Assembly (NCBI GenBank): GCA_048498995.1
Contig: JBEHWX010000002.1
Location: 1-64,000, forward strand
From: JBEHWX01 sp048498995
GTDB taxonomy: Bacteria > Bacteroidota > Ignavibacteria > OLB7
DNA: 64,000 nt
Direction of reading: 5' to 3'
Below are positions 17,508 to 27,019 of the stretch, piece after piece. Each line of letters starts with the position of its first letter. Position 1 is the stretch's first letter. The notes below the pieces were generated by a model that saw nothing but the letters and a program-made list of their open reading frames with translations, was not told the DNA's origin and made no database searches. Both the position numbers and the translations under genes were made by a program.

Positions 17508-19440
17508 CCGCGTTCGAGATCGTGAGCCCCTGCTGGATCGTCAGCCAGGAGGCCAGGGAGAAGAGTCCCCAGAGGCGATGGGCGTGATCCTCCTGTCCGG
17601 TGGCGTGCTCGTGCAGCAGCCGGATCGGCAGATCGCGCCGGACCATGGAGGCAAAGGCGGAATCGCTCCGGGTGAAGCTGGAGAGCGCCTGTTCGGCCAG
17701 ACGCTCCTTCATCCAGGAGCGGATCGGGGTGCCGAAGGCCGCCTTCGGACGGTAGATCACCTCCTCGGGGATATACGCCTCGGCCGCCTTCTTGAGCATG
17801 TACTTCTGTACCCGCCCGTTGATCTTGTACTTCCCCGGCAGACGGGAGGCATACTCGATGATCTCGAGATCGATCAGCGGCGGACGTGTCTCGATCGAGG
17901 CGGCCATCGCCGCCTTGTCCGAGTAGAGGAGGTTGAGCCCCGGCAGAAAGAGCTTCGTGTCCAGATAGAGCATCTGGTCGATGAAGGGGAGATCCTTCAC
18001 ACGGGCGGCCGCCTCGCGGTAACGACGGACCGGATAGAGATCGTCGAACTCCATCCCGGCCAGGTGATCGCGCAGCAGCTCGTCGAGCTCCCCGGCGTTG
18101 AAGTTGCTGAAGCCGAACATGAACGAGTCGAGCGGGGCCAGCGACGCGCTCCTGACGAACTTCTTGGCCCAGCGGACCGAGCGGATGCCACGGCCGCCGA
18201 CGGCCACCGGGAGCGCGTCGACGAACGGCTCGATCACGCCGCGCCGGATCGCCGCCGGGATGTAGTGATAGCGCCTGAGCAGGAGCGTGGCCAGCTGCTT
18301 CCGATAGCCGCCGAACACCTCGTCCCCACCCATGCCGTTCAGGAGCACGGTGGTGCCGAGATCGCGCGCCCCCTTGGCGATCAGGTAGGTGTTGATCGCC
18401 GCGCCATCCCCCACCGGATCGTCCAGGTGCCACTGGATGCGGGGCCAGAGCTCCCGGATATCGGGATCGGCCTCGATCTCGTGATGCTCCGTCTCGAAGC
18501 GCCGGGCGATCATCGCGGCGAAGCGGGCATCGTCCGGCATCGCCTCCATCTTCTTGTCGATCTTCGAGAAGCCGATGGTGTAGGTGCGGATCGGTCCGGA
18601 GGTGACCTTCCGCATCAGCGCCACGACGAGGCTCGAATCGAGTCCGCCGGAGAGGAACGCGCCGACCGGAACGTCGGAGATCATCTGCCGCCGGATCACC
18701 CGATCGAGGATCGAACGGAGCTCCTCGACATACTCGACCTCGCTCCGCTCGGCCAGCCCGATGCCGGTGCCGGCCGGAACGTCCCAGTACTCGGTGGTCA
18801 CCATGCGGCCGTCGCGGAAGGTGGCGTAATGGCCGGGCTCCAGCTTCCAGACGGCGCGGAAGCCGGTCTTCGGCTCCGGAACCCAGAGAAAGAGGAGCGT
18901 GCTGACCACCGCGTCGAAATCGACGTCGCGCGAGACGCCGGGGATCTCGAAGAGCGCCTTGGCCTCGGAGGCGAAGGCGAGCATCGGACCGCGATGCGTG
19001 TAGTAGAGGGGCTTGATGCCGAGGTGATCGCGCGCCAGGAAGAGCTCGCGCGTGTCGGTATCGTAGATGCCGAAGGCGAACATCCCGTTGAAGCGCCGGA
19101 CGCACTCCTTCCCCCAGTGATCGTAGGCGGCGAGAATCACCTCCGTGTCGGTCTCCGACCGGAAGTGGAAGCCGTGGCGCTCCAGCTCCGCGCGGAGCTC
19201 CAGGAAGTTGTAGATCTCCCCGTTGAAGGTGATCCAGCGATTTCCCCGCTGGTTGACCATCGGCTGATGGCCGGCCGGCGAGAGATCGAGAATCGACAGG
19301 CGCCGGTGGCCGAGCCCGCATCCGTGCTCGGCAAACCACTGCACCCCCCAGTCGTCCGGACCGCGATGGGCCTGTACATGCACCATCCTGGTCAGGGTCG
19401 ACTCGTCACCACCACCGATTATGCCCGCGATTCCACACAT
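17494..19440 (-). CDS. asnB: Asparagine synthetase-like glutamine amidotransferase 1
   Basis: A 648-residue class II glutamine-hydrolysing amidotransferase. The start is fixed at ATG 19440 because Cys2 must be the nucleophile (MCGIAGI). The N-terminal glutaminase domain (1-200) includes HRGPDDWG, RLSILDL and FNGEIYNFLELR; the synthetase domain has the ATP pyrophosphatase loop SGGLDSS (264-270). The upstream extension of the frame is untranslated. In polysaccharide loci such proteins may amidate uronic acids or other carboxylates rather than make asparagine. Overlaps the VpsJ-like gene by 14 bp. A second copy, clearly diverged, is at 33410-35374. Confidence 0.9.
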   Translation of the reverse strand: MCGIAGIIGGGDESTLTRMVHVQAHRGPDDWGVQWFAEHGCGLGHRRLSILDLSPAGHQPMVNQRGNRWITFNGEIYNFLELRAELERHGFHFRSETDTEVILAAYDHWGKECVRRFNGMFAFGIYDTDTRELFLARDHLGIKPLYYTHRGPMLAFASEAKALFEIPGVSRDVDFDAVVSTLLFLWVPEPKTGFRAVWKLEPGHYATFRDGRMVTTEYWDVPAGTGIGLAERSEVEYVEELRSILDRVIRRQMISDVPVGAFLSGGLDSSLVVALMRKVTSGPIRTYTIGFSKIDKKMEAMPDDARFAAMIARRFETEHHEIEADPDIRELWPRIQWHLDDPVGDGAAINTYLIAKGARDLGTTVLLNGMGGDEVFGGYRKQLATLLLRRYHYIPAAIRRGVIEPFVDALPVAVGGRGIRSVRWAKKFVRSASLAPLDSFMFGFSNFNAGELDELLRDHLAGMEFDDLYPVRRYREAAARVKDLPFIDQMLYLDTKLFLPGLNLLYSDKAAMAASIETRPPLIDLEIIEYASRLPGKYKINGRVQKYMLKKAAEAYIPEEVIYRPKAAFGTPIRSWMKERLAEQALSSFTRSDSAFASMVRRDLPIRLLHEHATGQEDHAHRLWGLFSLASWLTIQQGLTISNADVIS

Positions 19441-19774
19441 GCTGTAACTGGTCTGCTGCGGAGGACCGTCCGGGGGGGGAATCGATCCTCTCGAAAAGTA
19501 GGTGTCGCCGCCCGGCATGCTCCCTCTCGGGCGCGCGCCGGACGCCGAATGCGGCGTGGTCGCGGGTGATCGACCGACGTATCGTTCGTTGCTGGCGCGC
19601 GCCATCGGGACGTCCGGGAGAACCAACACTCCCGGCGGCGGCGCGGCTTCGCCTCATGCCGTGTCAAAAATCTGGGAGGGGCGTCACCACGCGGGACGCG
19701 TCCCCTCGCGGGGCGCCGTCCCGAACCGGGTCGAGCCGCCAGGCAGGCTCGCCCCGACATGGATCATCGCGCGC
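19441..19774. other. Gap between GT4 and asnB, no gene seen
   Basis: 334 bp with no supported gene. A short GC-rich palindrome (GGGACGCGTCCC, about 19691-19702) lies between the GT4 stop and asnB start, but it lacks a U-run and is not convincing as a terminator. An internal promoter for asnB-vpsJ-like is possible. Confidence 0.4.
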
Positions 19775-20902
19775 TTACCGGCCGGCCACCTTCCGCGGCT
19801 CCAGGCCGGCGATCGCGTCGGCCAGCAGCCGGTGGGTAACCGGCTCGGCGTAGATCCGCTCCACGCGGGCCCTGCCGTTGCGGCCGAGCTCGCGGCGAAG
19901 CTCCGGATCGAACGCCAGGCGGATCACCCGCTCGGCCAGCGCCTCGGCGTCGCCGGAGGGAACCAGATACCCGGTGCTTCCGTCGACGATCACTTCCTTC
20001 ATCGTTCCCTGCGGCGTGCCGACCACCGGCAGCCCGGCGGACATCGCCTCCAGGATCACCCAGGGGAGCCCTTCCGGCTTGATCGGCGTGAAGACCGAGA
20101 TATCGCTCTCGGCCAGCAGCCGTTTCTTGGCGCCGTCGTTGACCTCGCCGATAAACTCGACGTGCCGCTCGATCCCCTGTTCCGCGACAATCCGGTGGCA
20201 GCGCTCGAGGAACGCGCGGTTCTTCGTGTCGCCGGCGAACCGGACCTTCAGGTTCGGCACCGCCTGCACGATCCTCGGAATCGCGGCGAGCATCACGTGC
20301 GCCCCCTTGTCCTCGTAGAGGTTGGCCAGGTAGGAGATCCGCACCTCGCTGGATTGCCGACGCTCGGCCTCCCACTCCTCGCACGTCCAGCCCTCCAGGT
20401 TCATGCCGTTGGGAACCACGTAGATCTGCTTGGCCGAGACGCTGGATCCGAAGACGTCGCGGAGGGTTTCGCCGAGCACGATGGCGCGGCTGACCGAGGC
20501 CAGGCCGAGCCGGGCGACGGCGCGGCCGAACCAGCCGTGGTCATGGATCAGATCGAACCGCCCGGCGCGCAGATGCACCACGGTGGTGGCGCCGAAGAAG
20601 CGGGCCGGGATCAGGAACAGCAGATCCCGGATGAAGCCCCAGAGCCCGCGCGCTATCGGGACGTAGACCACGTCGGGACGGGTTCTGGCCAGCAACGAGA
20701 GGAAATCCGAGCCGTGCTTCAGCGCCATTCTGATGTTGCGCGCGCTCAGTTGCCCGATATCCTCGCTCCCTCCGGGATCGCGGGTATCGAGAAACACGAT
20801 GTCGAACCGGGACCTGAGCACGGGGGAGTTCAACAACCGTTCGGTCGCGATGGCCGGACCGATATAGGGAGGCGGGAGCGGCCCGATGAGCAGGAGCTTC
20901 AT
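19775..20902 (-). CDS. Glycosyltransferase family 4
   Basis: A 375-residue GT-B enzyme of family 4. N-terminal MKLLLIGPLPPPYIGPAIAT with a glycine-poor donor-acceptor loop; the C-terminal domain shows YLANLYEDKGAHVMLAA, FAGD, and the EX7E region EGLPWVILEAMSAGLPVVGTP. ATG 20902 is chosen because GGAGGG lies 7 nt upstream and the conserved MKLLLIGPLPPP begins there. Cytoplasmic, probably adding one residue of the lipid-linked repeat unit. Donor sugar unknown. Confidence 0.88.
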   Translation of the reverse strand: MKLLLIGPLPPPYIGPAIATERLLNSPVLRSRFDIVFLDTRDPGGSEDIGQLSARNIRMALKHGSDFLSLLARTRPDVVYVPIARGLWGFIRDLLFLIPARFFGATTVVHLRAGRFDLIHDHGWFGRAVARLGLASVSRAIVLGETLRDVFGSSVSAKQIYVVPNGMNLEGWTCEEWEAERRQSSEVRISYLANLYEDKGAHVMLAAIPRIVQAVPNLKVRFAGDTKNRAFLERCHRIVAEQGIERHVEFIGEVNDGAKKRLLAESDISVFTPIKPEGLPWVILEAMSAGLPVVGTPQGTMKEVIVDGSTGYLVPSGDAEALAERVIRLAFDPELRRELGRNGRARVERIYAEPVTHRLLADAIAGLEPRKVAGR

Positions 20903-21205
20903 CGGGCGCCCTCCGGCGCCGGTGGCGCTGGAAGGGGAATCCGCGAGTGTCTGTTCTGCGTTTCTCTCCACGGTCATAGCGTTTGTCGGGCTGACCGAAT
21001 GGCCGTCCGTCACTGGGTGTCTGCTCGAACTCCGCTTCGAGCGTGCGCTCCGCTCCCTCCGGTCCGATGGCGACCGGCTGACGCGGACCGGCCGGACGGC
21101 TGGAAATTTGCGAAGAACGACACCTGCGCCCCCACCGGGATCACACCGCCGGAGGTCCACGCTCCCTCGTGAACCGTCGGAATCATCATTGCCTCGCCGG
21201 GTGGC
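20903..21205. other. Gap between two GT4 genes, no gene seen
   Basis: 303 bp without a supported gene. The minus-strand frame of the downstream GT4 gene stays open for part of it, but the residues do not look conserved. No clear hairpin or array. Confidence 0.4.
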
Positions 21206-22345
21206 TCACGCGCGAAGCACCGAGTCGATGGCCGCCAGGAATCCCCCCACCATCCTGTCGATGTTGGAGGTCTCGGCGGCCACGCGAAGCGATCCGGCGG
21301 CCAGGGTATCCCTGAGCGTCGGATCGGCGACGAGCCGGGCTACCTGATCGGCCAGATCGGCCGGATTGCTCCGCTCGAAATACAGCCCGTTGACGCCGTC
21401 GAGCACCGTATCCTCCTCGGTGCCGTCGGCGCGGGTCACCACCACCGGCAGACCATAGGAGATCGCCTGGTTGATCGCCAGCCCCCCGGTGCCGGGGAGC
21501 ACGAAGACGTCGGATGCCAGGAAGTGCTCGGCGAGCTTCCCCTCCTCGTAGACCGGTCCGGTGAACTCCACCACGTCGGCCAGGCCGCGGGCCGCGGCCA
21601 GCTCGACGATCGAGGAAAGGTCCTCACCGCCGCCGACGCAGACGAACCGGAACCGGAGCTCCGGCAGGTTCCGCCGGAGCCGCGCGAGCCCCTCGATCAG
21701 ATCGGGAACCCGCTTGCTGTGCTCCACCCGGCCGGTATACAGCAGCTGAAAGTCGGCGCCGCGGCGGAGCTCGCTCCGTCGCGCCGGCCAGTTCGGATCA
21801 TCGAGCAGCGCGGCGCGATGCCGGCGGATCTCGTCGGAGTCGAGCGAGTTGAACGCGATGTGGACGTTCTCCCGGATGCCGAGCATCTCCAGGTGCCGGC
21901 GCGCCGAGGTGCCGTAGCAGATGAACCCGTCGCCGCGCGTCAGGAGCGTCCGGCGGAGCACCCGCTTCATGTTGTTGACCCGCTCGCTGGAGCCCTCGTA
22001 GCCGCTGAGCCACCAGGCGATACGGAGATCGCCGCGCGGCAGCAGCGCCGTCAGCGCGGTGGTCAGAAAGCCGAGCCGCGCCTCGAGCACCACCACGTCC
22101 GGCTTCTCGCGGCGGATGGCCGCGAGCATCTCCGGGTGAAGCGTCACGCGTCCGCCGCCGAGCTGGATGTTCGGCACCTGGCGCACGGAATAGGAGCTCC
22201 CCTCCGGCACCTTCACCGGCTTCCGATTCTTCAACCGGGTCGGCGTGCTGTGCAGAATGGTAAGATCCACCGCGCGCCCCACCCGCTCATAGAACGGCAG
22301 ACGAAACGCCGGAAGCTGCTCCTGCAGTATGAAGACCTTCGACAT
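21206..22345 (-). CDS. Glycosyltransferase family 4
   Basis: A 379-residue GT4 enzyme. It begins MSKVFILQEQLPAFRLPFYERV, typical of fucosyl/acetyl-glucosaminyl-type GT4s that scan a lipid acceptor, and contains LLYTGRVEHSKRVPDLIEGLARL, FTGPVYEEGKLAEHFLASDVFVLPG and INQAISYGLPVVVT. The second Glu of the EX7E motif is replaced in this stretch (GTGGLAINQAISYG), which is seen in some GT4 members. Donor and acceptor unknown. It is separated from the upstream polymerase gene by a 15-bp tandem array. Confidence 0.85.
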   Translation of the reverse strand: MSKVFILQEQLPAFRLPFYERVGRAVDLTILHSTPTRLKNRKPVKVPEGSSYSVRQVPNIQLGGGRVTLHPEMLAAIRREKPDVVVLEARLGFLTTALTALLPRGDLRIAWWLSGYEGSSERVNNMKRVLRRTLLTRGDGFICYGTSARRHLEMLGIRENVHIAFNSLDSDEIRRHRAALLDDPNWPARRSELRRGADFQLLYTGRVEHSKRVPDLIEGLARLRRNLPELRFRFVCVGGGEDLSSIVELAAARGLADVVEFTGPVYEEGKLAEHFLASDVFVLPGTGGLAINQAISYGLPVVVTRADGTEEDTVLDGVNGLYFERSNPADLADQVARLVADPTLRDTLAAGSLRVAAETSNIDRMVGGFLAAIDSVLRA

Positions 22346-22392
22346 AATTCACGTGTTCATGGGAGATCGACGCGCTCGGCCACCCCGGCAAT

Positions 22393-22482
22393 GGACGCCT
22401 GGGCGACGGACGCCTGGGCGACGGACGCCTGGGCGACGGACGCCTGGGCGACGGACGCCTGGGCGACGGACGCCTGGGCGTC
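22393..22482. repeat. Six 15-bp tandem repeats between wzy-like and GT4 genes
   Basis: GGACGCCTGGGCGAC is repeated head to tail at 22393-22467 (five perfect copies) and once more at 22468-22482 with one mismatch. It lies downstream of the stop codon of the minus-strand polymerase gene (22574) and upstream of the next gene's start (22345). Because the unit is a multiple of three it keeps an open frame in several frames, but no start or family signal supports translation. Confidence 0.97.
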
Positions 22483-22573
22483 TGTCGGCCGACGGACCCG
22501 CCCCGAGCGAAAGCTCCCCGGAGGGAAGATTCCGTGCGAGACGCCGACGGCGACATCCCGGGATCGGCGAGCC

Positions 22574-24148
22574 TCAGCGCCGCGGCCCGATCGGGCCGGG
22601 AAGCTGCGACGGTCCCTGATAGGGGGGACGGGGGGAAACCGGGAGCGCGCCGGGACGACGGACCGGACGAACGCCGGGGCGGATGCCGGGGCGCGCGCCG
22701 GGACGGACCGGACCGACCGGATCGACGGCCGGCAGCCCTCCCTCGCCATAGGCCTTGAGCAGCTGCTCGTGCTCCAGCTGCTCCACCGAGCGGGTGTGCA
22801 GCGTGCTCACCGTCCAGAACAGGAGCCACACCGGAAGGGTCACGCGGGAGATCTCCAGGTAGTTGTCCAGCGGCGTCAGGCAGAGCAGGTAGATCGTGCC
22901 GGCCACCAGCGCCGTTCCGAGCGACATCAGCAGCGGGTCGTTGATCGAGCGGGCGTACTTCAGATAGCGCCGCGACCGGACCAGCATCGTCCCGTAGATC
23001 ATCGCAATGATCACGAACCCGGGAATGCCGGTTTCGCCGAGCGTGGCCACCACGCTCGAGTTGGTGTTCGACACCTGCGTCGATCCGAAGAGGATGCCGA
23101 GGTTGGCCATCGGATCGATGTACTTGTGCTGGACATCGGAATCGTACGTGACGTCGCCGAAGATCGCGCGGATGATCGGGCCGACCCCCTTGTCCTTGTC
23201 GACCGACACCTCCTGGGTGAACATGTAGTTGGCGCGGCTGACGAGCGTTCCCGGCCCGGTGCCGAAGAGGATCGAGGCGGGCATGTCCATGTAGATCTGC
23301 GCCAGCGCCACGTAGGACTGCGCCTTGCCATACTGGAGCACCACCATCGGATCATCGGCCAGCTGCTCGAAGTCCGAGTACTTCAGGTTGTAGTCGGTGT
23401 CGTCGCCGACCTTCTTGAACGTGTAGTAGGCGATGCCGCCGAGCACCCCGATCACCACCCCGAGCCGGAGCACGCGGCGGCCGTAGAGCTGCGTGCCGGC
23501 CAGAATATAGGCGATGAAGAACGCCGGCATCGCGGCGCGGAACTGCAGGAGGATGAACGTGCCGATGATGAACGCCTGGATGCCGATCGAATACCAGATC
23601 GACTTCAGGTTGTTCAACTGCTTGCCGAGGAAGAAGCCACCCATGATCACCAGGAACACGCTGAACTGGTAGGCATTGTTCCCGAAGGTGCCGGAGACGC
23701 GGTCCGGATTGCCGGTGGCCAGGAAGAGCGGCATGCTCACGAACACCACCGCAGCTATCTCCACCATCACCATGAAACCGAAAAAGCCGGCGAGCTGCTC
23801 CCCGAACTTCGCCTTGTCGCGAATCAGCAGGTTCAGCGCCAGGAACAGAAACGGGCCTTCCAGGAGGGCGAAGGTGTAGAGCATGGTGGGACCGGCGTAG
23901 GTCCGGTCGATGTTGACGACCGCCGAGAGGACCGCCAGCACCATGAACGCGACCGACAGACGGGTCATCCGATCGTGCAGTCCCTTGTCCACCCCCTTCG
24001 GCCGACCGTAGGTGAGCGCCACGACGAAGAGGACCGGCACGATCACCAGGTCGAGCAGATCGACCGCCTTCGGGAGCACCTTCAGCGTCTCCGAAAAGAG
24101 TCGGCTCGTCAGAATGATCAGAAAGAAGACGATAATGAACCTGTTCAT
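22574..24148 (-). CDS. O-antigen polymerase/ligase-like membrane protein (Wzy/WaaL type)
   Basis: A 524-residue polytopic inner-membrane protein with about ten to twelve hydrophobic spans and a large periplasmic loop (about 255-365), the general layout of Wzy polymerases and WaaL ligases. A segment typical of this superfamily is FGTGPGTLVSRANYMFTQ, plus a late SNTNSSVVATLGETGIPGFVIIAMIYG with the conserved E-G pattern. The C-terminal ~60 residues form an unusual Pro/Arg/Gly-rich cytoplasmic tail with PGxR-type repeats, encoded by imperfect 12-bp repeats. It either polymerises repeat units or ligates the glycan to its acceptor; the ABC exporter elsewhere makes the ligase reading plausible. Confidence 0.8.
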   Translation of the reverse strand: MNRFIIVFFLIILTSRLFSETLKVLPKAVDLLDLVIVPVLFVVALTYGRPKGVDKGLHDRMTRLSVAFMVLAVLSAVVNIDRTYAGPTMLYTFALLEGPFLFLALNLLIRDKAKFGEQLAGFFGFMVMVEIAAVVFVSMPLFLATGNPDRVSGTFGNNAYQFSVFLVIMGGFFLGKQLNNLKSIWYSIGIQAFIIGTFILLQFRAAMPAFFIAYILAGTQLYGRRVLRLGVVIGVLGGIAYYTFKKVGDDTDYNLKYSDFEQLADDPMVVLQYGKAQSYVALAQIYMDMPASILFGTGPGTLVSRANYMFTQEVSVDKDKGVGPIIRAIFGDVTYDSDVQHKYIDPMANLGILFGSTQVSNTNSSVVATLGETGIPGFVIIAMIYGTMLVRSRRYLKYARSINDPLLMSLGTALVAGTIYLLCLTPLDNYLEISRVTLPVWLLFWTVSTLHTRSVEQLEHEQLLKAYGEGGLPAVDPVGPVRPGARPGIRPGVRPVRRPGALPVSPRPPYQGPSQLPGPIGPRR

Positions 24149-24213
24149 CGCACACTCATCGGTAGATCGCGGTCATCTCGCATCGGGAGGGGAAGACGCA
24201 TCGGCAGGACGGC

Positions 24214-25383
24214 TCAGGCACGCGCCCGTTCGATGGCATCGAGAAGCTTGTCGACGTGGGCCGTCGGGGAATGACGGGCGAGCACATACTGGCGGCACCG
24301 CTCCCTGGTCTGGTCCAGGCGGCCGGGATCGCCGACCAGATCGAGCACCGTCTCGACCATCCGGTCGAGGTCGGGCGCCAGGGCGCCGAGCCCGTTCCGT
24401 TCGATCACCCCGCCGGGGTCGCAATCGAGGCTGAGCACCGGAGTTCCTCCGGCCCAGGCCTGCAGGTAGGCGTTGGGAAATCCCTCGATACCGGGGCGCG
24501 ACGTGTTGACGAACAGCGACGCCCGGCCATAGAATTCCGCCGTACGCTCGTAGGGAATCGGACCAAGATAGGAGAATCGCGGGTTCGCGCGCAGGGTATT
24601 CTCGATCTCGGCGCCGAACCGGGAGTCCATCAGCGTCCCCCCCATCGTGAACCTGACCGGCGTGTCGGCAAGGCGGCGGGCCAGCTCCAGGAAGAGCTCC
24701 GGACGCTTCTCCCCCTTGATCCCGGCGATCCAGGTCACCTCCACCTCTTCCCCTTTCTCCGGCATCCGCTCCGGGATCTCCACGGCCGACGGGATCACGA
24801 TCGGCTCGGAGCCGAACCGGTCGGCGAACTGCCTCACCTGATCCTCGTGCTGCACGATCGTGACGCCGGAGGCGCGCACGCCACGCTCGAACAGGTCGTT
24901 CATGATGTAGTTGTAGGAGAATCCGGCCACGAGCCGCTTCGGGAAGCGGAGCTTCGCGGTCTTCATCCTCACGTAACGATCCCCATCGAAATCCCGGTCG
25001 CGCGCCGCGTTCCAGATCGCCACCGCGCCGTTGCGCCGCGCCCAGCGTCCGGCAACGTGCGGCAGCGAGGAGCGTCCGCGGGTGTAGATCGCGTCCGGGC
25101 GGGCCCGGTCGAGCAGCCGCTCGATGCCGGCGAACGAGGCCGGCTCGCTCCAGCGCATCGGCAGGTTCCGCACCGGCAGGTAGTGCACGGTGATGCCGTC
25201 ATGCTCGGCGGTCTCCGGGGCGCTTCGCGAGGTCGAAAGGCAGATGTAGGTCACCCGGCCGCCGCGACGGACGATCTCCCGGCCGATCAGGTACATCTGC
25301 ACCAGCGGTCCGACCACCGCCGGCAGCTTCGGATCGTAGAGGAACCCGGGATTGACGAAACAGAAATGGATCACGCGCGGCAC
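24214..25383 (-). CDS. Glycosyltransferase family 4 (paralogue A)
   Basis: A 389-residue GT4 enzyme. N-terminal domain with VGPLVQMYLIGREIVRRGGRV; C-terminal domain with WIAGIKGEKRPELFLELARRL, RFSYLGPIPYERTAEFYGRA and EGFPNAYLQAWAGGTPVLSLDCDPGG. It aligns along its length with the gene immediately upstream (25411-26634), so the two arose by tandem duplication. Both lack a clear signal or membrane span and would act on the cytoplasmic side. Donor sugar unknown. Confidence 0.86.
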   Translation of the reverse strand: MPRVIHFCFVNPGFLYDPKLPAVVGPLVQMYLIGREIVRRGGRVTYICLSTSRSAPETAEHDGITVHYLPVRNLPMRWSEPASFAGIERLLDRARPDAIYTRGRSSLPHVAGRWARRNGAVAIWNAARDRDFDGDRYVRMKTAKLRFPKRLVAGFSYNYIMNDLFERGVRASGVTIVQHEDQVRQFADRFGSEPIVIPSAVEIPERMPEKGEEVEVTWIAGIKGEKRPELFLELARRLADTPVRFTMGGTLMDSRFGAEIENTLRANPRFSYLGPIPYERTAEFYGRASLFVNTSRPGIEGFPNAYLQAWAGGTPVLSLDCDPGGVIERNGLGALAPDLDRMVETVLDLVGDPGRLDQTRERCRQYVLARHSPTAHVDKLLDAIERARA

Positions 25384-25410
25384 CTGCCAGGTGAGAGAGA
25401 GGGAGAGGGA

Positions 25411-26634
25411 TCACCCGGAGAGCTGCTCCTCCCCCGGGCGATACTGGAACATGTCGTCGTCCGACGCGGGAGCGCCGGGGAGGGGACGGACGCGGGCAAG
25501 GCCGTCCAGGATACGATCGGCCACGGCGCGGACCGCATGGTTCCGCTCGACGTAGCCTCGCGCCTCCCTGCCGATCCGCTCCAGCCGCGGCCGATCGGCC
25601 CAGAGCTCGCGGATATCGGCGGCCATCCGGTCGATGGTCCGGGAGACGCGGCCGAGCTCCAGCGTCCAGATCAGATCGCTCGGATCGCACGCGAGCGTGA
25701 TCACCGGATTGCCGGCGCTCCAGGCCTGGAGATAGGTGTTCGGGAATCCCTCGCTGACCGAGGTATTCACCAATATCGTCGCGCCGGCGATCCGGCCGGC
25801 GGCCTCGGCGTAGGAGAGCGCTCCCAGGTAGCGGAAGCGGGGATTGTTCGCGGCCGTCGCCTCGATCGCCGCCAGGTACCGGTTGTCCAGCACCGGGCCG
25901 CACATCGTCAGCTCCACCGGCAGATCGGACAGCCGGCCGGCCAGCTCCAGAAAGAGCTCCGGACGCTTCTCCCCCTTGATCTGCCCCACCCACATCAGCT
26001 CGAAGCGCTCCCGCCGCGAGGCCTCGGGCTCCACCGGCTCGGCGGCCGAGGGGAGCAGCGCGACCGGCTGGTCCGGGAACATTCCCCGGGCCATCTCGAG
26101 CTGGAACTGGTTCTGCACGAAGATCAGATCGGTCCGGCGCACCCCCCGCTCGAACAGCAGGCTCATCGTCAGATGGTAGGCCGCCGCCGCCAGCGGACGC
26201 GCCGGCAGCGGAAGCTGGCGCATCTTCATCTTCACGTAGGCCGCCCCGTTGAAATCCCGGTCGCGCGCGGCGCACCAGATCGAGAGCGCCCCGACGCGGC
26301 GCGCCCAGCGGCTGGCCGCCGCCGGCACCGAGCTTCGCCCACGGGTGTAGACCACGTCGGGACGGAGCTCCCCGAGAAGACGCGCCACCTTCGGCGCGGT
26401 GACCAGCTCGTCGAGCCGCATCGGAAGAATCCTGATCGGAAGACGGAGAATCTCCATCCCCTCCTCCACCGTCCGGCTCGGGGCCGAATAGCGGGAACTG
26501 TAACTGATATAGCTCACCCGGATGCCGCGCCGCAGCAGCTCCCGCGAAAGCAGGTACGTCTGGACCAGCGGGCCGACGATGAGGTCATTGGAGGGGTCGA
26601 GCAGATAACCCTCCATCACGAATGTGAAATGCAT
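25411..26634 (-). CDS. Glycosyltransferase family 4 (paralogue B)
   Basis: A 407-residue GT4 enzyme paralogous to the next gene downstream: VGPLVQTYLLSRELLRRG, WVGQIKGEKRPELFLELAGRL, RFRYLGALSYAEAAGRIAGA and EGFPNTYLQAWSAGNPVITLACDPSD match residue for residue in pattern. DNA identity is still high in one segment (25939-25980 against 24679-24720 differ at one base of 42). The retained EGFPNxYLQAW signature suggests both are active, perhaps adding successive or alternative residues. Confidence 0.86.
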   Translation of the reverse strand: MHFTFVMEGYLLDPSNDLIVGPLVQTYLLSRELLRRGIRVSYISYSSRYSAPSRTVEEGMEILRLPIRILPMRLDELVTAPKVARLLGELRPDVVYTRGRSSVPAAASRWARRVGALSIWCAARDRDFNGAAYVKMKMRQLPLPARPLAAAAYHLTMSLLFERGVRRTDLIFVQNQFQLEMARGMFPDQPVALLPSAAEPVEPEASRRERFELMWVGQIKGEKRPELFLELAGRLSDLPVELTMCGPVLDNRYLAAIEATAANNPRFRYLGALSYAEAAGRIAGATILVNTSVSEGFPNTYLQAWSAGNPVITLACDPSDLIWTLELGRVSRTIDRMAADIRELWADRPRLERIGREARGYVERNHAVRAVADRILDGLARVRPLPGAPASDDDMFQYRPGEEQLSG

Positions 26635-27019
26635 GCCGATGAACCGGATTGACGTGGATCGTATTCCGACGCCGTCGAACTCTCGGATCCGTCAGCCGGG
26701 TGATCCGGGGAAGCGAATGGGGATGGTGACTTCCGCCCGGACGCACCGACGAATCCATCCATCGGGTGCCATGGATGTATGCTCGAGCCGCGGGTGGAGC
26801 GGCCGGAGCGAGTCGGGGTAATTCCTCTACACTCAAAGAGCCAGGCAACGCCGCTCCCGCCGGGTGGCGTGGAAGCCGCGTGCTCCGGATCGCCGGGAGA
26901 GATCCCCCCGGGTCCGGTCAGCCCGATGCCGTCGCGACCAACAGACGATATCGGGACGTTGTCCGCGCGCGCATCGCCGCCGTCATGGCGGGTCGACGCG
27001 CGCTGAAAAGCCTCCGCGC
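26635..27019. other. Gap between GT4 genes, no gene seen
   Basis: 385 bp with no supported gene and no array. It is the longest gene-free gap in the middle of the locus, so an internal promoter for the downstream pair of GT4 genes is possible, but I see no convincing element. Confidence 0.4.

Noticed and set aside
21524..24274. Long plus-strand frame containing DAWAT repeats
   Set aside because: Antisense to GT4 and Wzy-like genes; the repeat comes from the 15-bp array read in one frame, and no family signal is present.
25384..25410. Purine-rich AGAGAGAGGGAGAGGGA run as regulatory array
   Set aside because: Short and low-complexity; its position next to a start codon is enough to explain it as a ribosome-binding region.
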